A program made the translations under genes and the position numbers. Under the pieces are notes generated by a model that saw only the letters and a program-made list of their open reading frames with translations, had not been told where the DNA came from and made no database searches. 26,737 nt of DNA from JAYSFC01 sp041913505 (lineage in GTDB: Bacteria > Pseudomonadota > Gammaproteobacteria > Burkholderiales > Burkholderiaceae_C): assembly GCA_041913505.1 (NCBI GenBank), contig JAYSFC010000043.1:1-26737 (forward strand). Direction: 5' to 3'. Numbering within the stretch: the first letter of the stretch is position 1; every line of letters begins with the position of its first letter. Positions 21,146-26,737 of the stretch are shown here, piece by piece.

Positions 21146-22252
21146 ATGTCCTCCATCGCACAAAACGTTCCAATTGACCTGGGTGAGCGCAGCTACCGCA
21201 TCGCCATCGGCGGAGGCTTGCTGGGTGACGCTTCCACCTACTCGGGGTTGCCATCCGCGAGCGCGGCCCTGGTGGTCACCAACACGACGGTGGCACCGCT
21301 GTACGCTGCTTCGCTGCGGTCAGCCCTGAAGGAGCGGTTTGCGCAGATTCATGAAGTGCAGCTGCCCGACGGCGAGGAGCACAAGAACTGGCAAACCTTG
21401 CAGCACATCTTTGACGCTTTGCTCTCTCACGGCTGCGATCGCAAGACCGTGCTGTTCGCTCTGGGCGGCGGTGTGGTAGGCGACATGACGGGCTTTGCCG
21501 CTGCCAGCTACATGCGCGGCGTGCCGTTCGTGCAGGTGCCCACGACGCTGCTGGCGCAGGTGGACTCTTCCGTGGGAGGGAAAACCGCCATCAACCATCC
21601 CCTGGGCAAGAACATGATCGGGGCGTTCTACCAGCCGCAGCTGGTGGTGTGCGATCTCGACGTGCTCGATACCCTGCCGCCCCGCGAATTCAGCGCCGGG
21701 CTGGCGGAAGTGATCAAGTACGGGCCGATTGCGGACATGGCCTTTTTTGACTGGCTGGAGCAGAACATCGACGCGCTGATGGCGCGCAACCGCGAGGCCT
21801 TGGTGCATGCGGTGCAGCGCAGCTGCGAGATCAAGGCATGGGTGGTGGGCCAGGACGAGCGCGAGTCTGGCCTGCGTGCCATCCTGAACTTTGGCCACAC
21901 CTTTGGCCATGCCATCGAGGCTGGCATGGGGTACGGCGCTTGGCTGCATGGCGAGGGCGTTGGTGCCGGCATGGTGATGGCGGCCGAGCTTTCGCACCGT
22001 CTCGGGTTGGTGGACGGGGCTTTTGTGCAGAGGCTCAGGGCGCTGATCGAGCGTGCGGGTCTGCCCGTGCGCGGTGCGGTGCTCGATGCCAGCGACAATG
22101 CAGGGCGCTACCTGCAGCTCATGCGCGTCGACAAGAAGGCTGAGGGCGGCGAGATTCGCTTTGTGGTGATCGATGGTCCGGGCCGCGCGGCCGTGCGGCC
22201 AGCACCTGACGCGCTTGTGCGTTCGGTCATTGATGCGTGCTGCGCTATCTAA
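21146..22252 (+). CDS. aroB: 3-dehydroquinate synthase
   Basis: NAD- and metal-dependent enzyme converting DAHP to 3-dehydroquinate, the second step of the shikimate pathway. The 368 residues from the ATG at 21146 contain the family blocks: DGEEHKNWQTL, the NAD-binding GGGVVGDMTGFAAASYMRG at about 108-125, VPTTLLAQVDSSVGGKTAIN at 131-150, GKNMIGAF at 154-161, LAEVIKYG with the metal-ligand glutamate (Glu188), and FGHTFGHAIE supplying a metal-ligand histidine. The frame is open upstream into the aroK gene, but the ATG placed just before DLGERSY is typical. It pairs with aroK upstream (16-bp gap), as in many proteobacteria. A weak hairpin lies in the 52-bp gap before dgt. Confidence 0.96.
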   Translation: MSSIAQNVPIDLGERSYRIAIGGGLLGDASTYSGLPSASAALVVTNTTVAPLYAASLRSALKERFAQIHEVQLPDGEEHKNWQTLQHIFDALLSHGCDRKTVLFALGGGVVGDMTGFAAASYMRGVPFVQVPTTLLAQVDSSVGGKTAINHPLGKNMIGAFYQPQLVVCDLDVLDTLPPREFSAGLAEVIKYGPIADMAFFDWLEQNIDALMARNREALVHAVQRSCEIKAWVVGQDERESGLRAILNFGHTFGHAIEAGMGYGAWLHGEGVGAGMVMAAELSHRLGLVDGAFVQRLRALIERAGLPVRGAVLDASDNAGRYLQLMRVDKKAEGGEIRFVVIDGPGRAAVRPAPDALVRSVIDACCAI

Positions 22253-22304
22253 AGGGTAGCGTTAGGCGTAGGCAATACAAGCGCTAAACCCCGACTTCTT
22301 CTGC

Positions 22305-23480
22305 ATGTCGGCTCTGGCTCCCTATGCTTGCGATCCGGCGCGTTCCCGCGGGCGGCGCTACCCTGAGCCCGCGGCGCCCACGCGCACGGAGTATCAGCGG
22401 GACCGGGACCGCATCGTCCACTCCACGGCATTCCGCAGGCTGGTCTACAAGACCCAGGTGTTCCTGAACCACGAAGGTGACATGTTCCGCACACGCCTCA
22501 CGCATTCGCTGGAGGTGGCGCAACTGGGGCGGTCGATCGCGCGGTCGCTACGGATCAACGAGGACTTGGTCGAGGCGGTCTCGCTGGCGCACGACCTGGG
22601 ACATACGCCCTTTGGGCATGCGGGGCAGGATGCCCTGCACGATTGCATGGCGGACTATGGCGGTTTCGAGCACAACCTGCAAAGCCTGCGCGTAGTGGAT
22701 CGGCTCGAAGAGCGCTACCCCGCGTTCGATGGCCTGAACCTCACGTTCGAGACGCGTGAGGGCATCCTCAAGCACTGCTCGCAGGCCCATGCGCGCGCAC
22801 TCGAGGCCCAGGAGCCCGGGGGCATCGGGCAGCGTTTCCTGCTGCGCCGGCAACCTAGCCTTGAGGCCCAACTGTGCAACCTGGCCGATGAGATTGCCTA
22901 CAACGCGCACGACATTGACGACGGTGTGCGCTCGGGCTTGCTGACCCTGGAGCAACTGCGCGACGTGCCCTTGTTTGACCGCTACCGTGCCGAAGCGCAG
23001 GCCGAGTACCCGGGGCTGCAGGAGGCCCAGGCGCATCGCAGGCTGTTGAACGAAGCCATCCGCCGCATGCTGAGCGCCCAGGTCTACGATGTGATTGACG
23101 CCACGCAGCGCGCGCTGGACGAGATCCGGCCGCAGGACGTCGAGGCCGTGCGTACCGCAGCGGCGCTCGTGGGGTTCAGCGAAGCCATGCGCTCGCAGTC
23201 GCAGGACCTCAAGCGCTTTCTGTTCCATAACCTGTACCGCCATCCCCAGGTGACGGACACCACGGGCCGTGCCAAGCAGGTGGTGCGTGATCTGTTCGCG
23301 GCCTACCTTGCCGAGCCGAACGAGATGAAGCCGCGCTTTGCCGCACGCGCCCAGGCCGTGGGTGGCGCGGAGGGGCAAGCGCACCGGGCCCGTGTGGTGG
23401 CGGACTTTATTGCCGGTATGACGGACCGGTACGCGGGCCGCGAACATGCCAGGCTCACCGGCCTGCAGCTCTTGGTGTAG
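22305..23480 (+). CDS. dgt: Deoxyguanosinetriphosphate triphosphohydrolase-like protein
   Basis: HD-superfamily dNTP triphosphohydrolase of 391 residues that cleaves dNTPs to nucleoside and triphosphate. It shows the N-terminal signature RDRDRIVHSTAFRRLVYKTQVF, the first metal-ligand histidine in RLTHSLEVAQLGRSIARSL, the HD pair in LAHDLGHTPFGHAG and the third ligand region LADEIAYNAHDIDDGVRSG. The C-terminal half has the family helices, including the SQDLKRFLFHNLYRHPQV segment. The ATG at 22305 has no good Shine-Dalgarno; the gene is 52 bp after aroB and is probably read with it. Length suits the shorter dgt-like group found after aroB in Burkholderiales. Confidence 0.94.
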   Translation: MSALAPYACDPARSRGRRYPEPAAPTRTEYQRDRDRIVHSTAFRRLVYKTQVFLNHEGDMFRTRLTHSLEVAQLGRSIARSLRINEDLVEAVSLAHDLGHTPFGHAGQDALHDCMADYGGFEHNLQSLRVVDRLEERYPAFDGLNLTFETREGILKHCSQAHARALEAQEPGGIGQRFLLRRQPSLEAQLCNLADEIAYNAHDIDDGVRSGLLTLEQLRDVPLFDRYRAEAQAEYPGLQEAQAHRRLLNEAIRRMLSAQVYDVIDATQRALDEIRPQDVEAVRTAAALVGFSEAMRSQSQDLKRFLFHNLYRHPQVTDTTGRAKQVVRDLFAAYLAEPNEMKPRFAARAQAVGGAEGQAHRARVVADFIAGMTDRYAGREHARLTGLQLLV

Positions 23481-23507
23481 CGCCATGGGCCTGACAGGGG
23501 GCGCCGG

Positions 23508-23513
23508 TAAAAT
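23508..23513 (+). promoter_or_regulatory. Candidate -10 element of the DUF1415 gene
   Basis: TAAAAT differs from the -10 consensus by one base and lies 30 bp upstream of the ATG at 23544, giving a leader of about 24 nt. No clear -35 was found at 16-18 bp. Confidence 0.35.
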
Positions 23514-23543
23514 CGAGGCCTTTCCTGAGTTTGTCCCAGCGCC

Positions 23544-24140
23544 ATGTCTCCATCTTCTGCTTTTCCTTCCGATACCGTGATCGCGGACACCGTGCGCTGG
23601 CTTGAGCGCGCGGTCATCGGGCTCAACCTGTGCCCTTTCGCCAAGGGCGTGCACACCAAGGGGCAGATCCATTACGTGGTCAGCGAAGCGACCGATGCCC
23701 GAGGGCTGCTCGAAGACCTACAGCGCGAACTGGAGGCGCTGGCGGAAATCTCGGCCGAAAAGCGCGACACCACCCTGCTTATCGCGCCGCAGTGCCTTGA
23801 AGATTTTCTCGACTTCAATGACTTCCTGGAGCTGGCCGATGAGCTGGTCGAGGCCATGGACCTGGGGGGTATTCTGCAGGTGGCCTCGTTTCACCCCCAG
23901 TTCCAGTTCGCGGACACCGCGCAGGACGACATCACCAATGCCACCAACCGCGCGCCGTATCCCACGCTGCACCTGCTGCGCGAGGACAGTATCGACCGCG
24001 CCGTGGAAGCCTTTCCGGAGGCGGAAACGATTTACGAGCACAACATGCAGACGCTTGAGGAGCTCGGCCCGCAGGGGTGGGCAGCGCTGGATGTAGGCCC
24101 CCGTTGCCCGATCACGGGTGCCCAGCGGGAGGGTGCGTGA
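23544..24140 (+). CDS. DUF1415 family protein
   Basis: A 198-residue soluble protein of the uncharacterised DUF1415 family. The family hallmark is at the N terminus (VRWLERAVIGLNLCPFAKG), with a conserved cysteine, followed by TLLIAPQCLEDFLDFNDFL, the ILQVASFHPQFQFADT block and TNRAPYPTLHLLRE. The conserved Cys and His residues could bind a metal or redox partner, but no function is established to my knowledge. The stop overlaps the GTG start of the methyltransferase gene (GTGA at 24137-24140), suggesting the two proteins are made together. Confidence 0.88.
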   Translation: MSPSSAFPSDTVIADTVRWLERAVIGLNLCPFAKGVHTKGQIHYVVSEATDARGLLEDLQRELEALAEISAEKRDTTLLIAPQCLEDFLDFNDFLELADELVEAMDLGGILQVASFHPQFQFADTAQDDITNATNRAPYPTLHLLREDSIDRAVEAFPEAETIYEHNMQTLEELGPQGWAALDVGPRCPITGAQREGA

Positions 24141-24991
24141 AGCCTGCGCGCGCCTCCGCCGCGGAGCAACTGGACCTGCGCCCTGGGCAGTCGCTAGAAC
24201 TGCTCAAGGCTCTGCACATCCTCACGCGCGAAGGGCGCATCAACCAGGATTCGCGCCGTAAGCTCAAGCAGGTCTACCACCTGTTCCAGTTCATCGAGCC
24301 CTTGCTGCAGGAGTTGTCCCAGGACGGCCATGCGCCCCTGCTGGCCGATCACGGCGCGGGCAAGTCCTACCTGGGTTTCATCCTGTACGACCTGTATTTC
24401 AAGGCGCTGGGGCGCGGCACCATCTATGGCATCGAGACGCGCGCGCCGTTGGTCGAGGCCTCGCAGCAGCTTGCGGCCGATTTGGGCTTCGAACGCATGC
24501 GGTTCTTGAACATGTCGGTTGCCGAGTCGGCGCATGCAGAGGCCATGCCCGAATGCTTCGACGTCGTGACGGCCCTGCACGCCTGCGACACTGCTACCGA
24601 CGACGCCATTGCCTTCGGCCTGGAGAAGCAGGCGCGCGCCATGGTGCTCGTACCGTGCTGCCAGGCCGAGGTGGCTGCCTGCCTGCGGCAAAGCAAGGCG
24701 TTGAGCCTGTCGCGCACGCCGCTGGCCGAGCTGTGGCGCCACCCGTTGCACACACGCGAGATGGGTAGCCAGATCACCAATGTGCTGCGCTGCCTGCACC
24801 TGGAGGCCAGTGGCTACCAGGTCACGGTGACCGAGCTGGTCGGGTGGGAGCACAGCATGAAGAACGAGCTCATCATCGCGCGCCATACGGGCCAGAAGAA
24901 GCGCAGCGCAGCCGAGCGGCTGCGCGCCATTCTGGCGGAGTTCGGACTCGAAGAAGCACTGGCCTCGCGTTTCGGTCTCACCTCACCGTAG
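24137..24991 (+). CDS. SAM-dependent methyltransferase, Methyltransf_32 type
   Basis: A 284-residue predicted class I methyltransferase. Residues 69-80 hold the SAM-binding motif I in the form ADHGAGKSYLGF. Residues 148-155 are HACDTATD, the characteristic motif of this family (related to GSTCD/METTL25-type proteins), and PCC at 173-175 follows. An N-terminal helical part (residues 1-60) includes QDSRRKLKQVYHLFQFIEPLL. The GTG at 24137 is chosen because it overlaps the DUF1415 stop and follows a GGGAGGG Shine-Dalgarno; the in-frame upstream ATG at 24077 lies inside the neighbour. The substrate is unknown; nucleic acid or protein are both possible. Confidence 0.86.
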   Translation: MKPARASAAEQLDLRPGQSLELLKALHILTREGRINQDSRRKLKQVYHLFQFIEPLLQELSQDGHAPLLADHGAGKSYLGFILYDLYFKALGRGTIYGIETRAPLVEASQQLAADLGFERMRFLNMSVAESAHAEAMPECFDVVTALHACDTATDDAIAFGLEKQARAMVLVPCCQAEVAACLRQSKALSLSRTPLAELWRHPLHTREMGSQITNVLRCLHLEASGYQVTVTELVGWEHSMKNELIIARHTGQKKRSAAERLRAILAEFGLEEALASRFGLTSP

Positions 24992-24995
24992 TTGC

Positions 24996-25011
24996 ATAAT
25001 CGGGGTCGGAT
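24996..25011 (+). repeat. Left inverted repeat of the RAYT unit
   Basis: ATAATCGGGGTCGGAT, the inverted partner of 25827-25842. It runs into TCGGATTCCGA (25006-25016), a short palindrome that could form the REP-like hairpin recognised by the transposase. Confidence 0.55.
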
Positions 25012-25030
25012 TCCGATTTTCATCCCCGTC

Positions 25031-25735
25031 ATGGCCCGCCTTCCCCGCCTCACCGTCCCAGGATTTCCGCACCACATCGTCCAGCGCGGCAACAACCGCC
25101 AGGCCATTTTTGTCGACGTGGCGGACTACGAGACCATGCTGGAGCTGTTGGTCGAGCAGTCCAAGAAATTCCAGGTGGCGGTACATGCCTATGTACTCAT
25201 GGGCAATCACTTCCACCTGCTGGCCACGCCCGAAACGGCGGAAGGCCTGCCGCTGATGATGCAGGCTGTGGGCCGCAGCTACGTGCGCTATTTCAACAAC
25301 CGCCACGGGCGTTCGGGCACGCTGTGGGAAGGGCGCTACCGCTCCACGGTTGTGCAGTCTGAGCGTTATCTGCTGGCGTGCATGGTCTATATCGATCTCA
25401 ATCCCGTGCGCGCGGGGCTCGTGGCGCAGCCTGCGGACTACCCCTGGTCCAGCCACGCCCATTGCCGGGGCTTGCGCACGGACCGGCTGGTCACTCCGCA
25501 CGCACTGTTCTGGGCACTGGGCAATACGCCGTTTGCGCGTGAGGCTGCCTATGCGGCCCTGGTCCAGGCGGGGATTAGCGGTAAGGAGCAGGTGGCACTC
25601 ACGCAGTCCGTCCACACAGGCTGGGCGCTGGGAGAGGCGGATTTCATCGCTGCGTTGCAGGAGCGCACCGAGCGCCGGGTGGTCAAGGGGCGGGCTGGGC
25701 GGCCACCCGTGGCCGCTAAGCTGTTAAAAAAATGA
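25031..25735 (+). CDS. REP-associated tyrosine transposase (RAYT, Y1 HUH family)
   Basis: A 234-residue single-strand transposase of the IS200/REP-associated type. From the ATG at 25031 it shows MARLPRLTVPGFPHHIVQRGNNRQ, the metal-binding HUH motif His60-Phe-His62 in VLMGNHFHLLATP, RSGTLWEGRYRS at 95-105, and the catalytic tyrosine block VYIDLNPVRAGLV with Tyr120. These are all intact, so it may be active. RAYTs are usually single-copy domesticated genes that move or maintain short palindromic REP sequences. An open frame 13 codons upstream lies in the repeat and is not preferred. It is flanked by inverted repeats and a downstream palindrome. The unit sits between two core genes, suggesting insertion. 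Confidence 0.93.
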   Translation: MARLPRLTVPGFPHHIVQRGNNRQAIFVDVADYETMLELLVEQSKKFQVAVHAYVLMGNHFHLLATPETAEGLPLMMQAVGRSYVRYFNNRHGRSGTLWEGRYRSTVVQSERYLLACMVYIDLNPVRAGLVAQPADYPWSSHAHCRGLRTDRLVTPHALFWALGNTPFAREAAYAALVQAGISGKEQVALTQSVHTGWALGEADFIAALQERTERRVVKGRAGRPPVAAKLLKK

Positions 25736-25764
25736 ACGCTTGTGCATGACAGTAGGGCAGTTAT

Positions 25765-25806
25765 TGCTATGATTTTTAATTTGTCCCTAATAAAAAATTC
25801 ATAGCA
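25765..25806. repeat. A/T-rich palindrome downstream of the RAYT gene
   Basis: TGCTATGA (25765-25772) pairs with TCATAGCA (25799-25806), continued by TTTTT and AAAAA with a one-base bulge. The preceding bases make ATTGCTATGA (25763-25772), the same 10-mer that occurs at 8311-8320 within the msrQ-downstream hairpins. It could act as a terminator or as a REP-like substrate of the transposase. Confidence 0.55.
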
Positions 25807-25826
25807 GGATTTTCGACTTTATTTGT

Positions 25827-25842
25827 ATCTGACCCCAATTAT
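25827..25842 (-). repeat. Right inverted repeat of the RAYT unit
   Basis: ATCTGACCCCAATTAT is the inverted copy of 24996-25011, with two mismatches in 16. On the minus strand it carries the GGGGTCAGAT core. Confidence 0.55.
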
Positions 25843-25908
25843 TTCGCTTGCTGCAAATGTTGCAATGCACTAATCTTCAAATCCCCGCGAAATATTGAGG
25901 AATGCGCC

Positions 25909-26737
<829 letters not shown>

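Larger units (their letters stand above)
24996..25842 (+). mobile_element. RAYT unit bounded by imperfect inverted repeats
   Basis: ATAATCGGGGTCGGAT (24996-25011) on the left and ATCTGACCCCAATTAT (25827-25842) on the right are inverted copies with 14 of 16 matching positions. They bracket the RAYT gene and an A/T-rich tail, giving an 847-bp unit. The left end begins 5 bp after the methyltransferase stop and the right end is 66 bp before gltB. Target-site duplication is not evident, in line with IS200/REP-type transposases. The boundaries are inferred from these repeats only. Confidence 0.55.

Noticed and set aside
22548..23672. Minus-strand open frame of 374 codons opposite dgt
   Set aside because: The dgt frame carries all the HD motifs; the antisense frame has none and crosses into the DUF1415 gene.
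25847..25875. TTGCTG with TAATCT at 17 bp as a gltB promoter
   Set aside because: Only three of six positions match in each hexamer, so it was not reported as a feature.

Overview
The window is high-G+C chromosomal DNA that looks like a betaproteobacterium of the Burkholderiales, most likely family Comamonadaceae (Acidovorax, Alicycliphilus or a relative). I base this on gene content and order (lptM-lysA divergent from cyaY, mrcA facing pilMNOPQ, then aroK-aroB-dgt, and gltB at the right edge), on codon use and on the style of the intergenic repeats. No database search was possible. Most of the window is core genome. The accessory parts are a signalling cluster on the left and a REP-associated transposase unit on the right.

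Layout. 1-531 is the end of a cytochrome c biogenesis gene (ccsB/resC). 553-5061 on the minus strand is a compact set read as response regulator, HD-GYP phosphodiesterase, periplasmic family-3 solute-binding protein, then a membrane PAS-PAS histidine kinase. Divergent from it, 5172-6580 holds a MerR/excisionase-type HTH joined to a receiver domain, and a receiver-HPt protein. Together these six genes have the parts for ligand sensing, a phosphorelay, DNA binding and c-di-GMP turnover. 6660-8311 is msrP-msrQ, the periplasmic methionine sulfoxide repair system. 8376-9206 (minus) is an oxygen-binding di-iron (flavodiiron-like) protein whose upstream region contains an FNR/Anr-type box at a class II position. 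9304-10778 (minus) is lptM-lysA, with cyaY divergent. 11187-13586 (minus) is penicillin-binding protein 1A.

13857-18903 is the type IV pilus assembly operon pilMNOPQ, with overlapping or nearly touching genes, a TTG start for pilM and a GTG start for pilN. It is followed at short distance by a large unrecognised lipoprotein with an Ig-like domain, then a terminator-like hairpin that abuts the shikimate kinase start. aroK, aroB and dgt follow. 23544-24991 is a DUF1415 protein translationally coupled to a Methyltransf_32-type methyltransferase. 25031-25735 is a RAYT (REP-associated tyrosine transposase) bracketed by imperfect 16-bp inverted repeats. The window ends inside gltB, the large subunit of glutamate synthase.

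No tRNA, rRNA, CRISPR array or phage genes were seen, and no gene-free stretch exceeds 300 bp. The longest gap, 13587-13856, is the mrcA/pilM divergent promoter region. The most useful leads are the FNR-type dyad at 9251-9288, the sensory cluster at 553-6580, the lipoprotein attached to the pilus operon, the hairpin overlapping the aroK start, and the possible link between the RAYT and intergenic palindromes.
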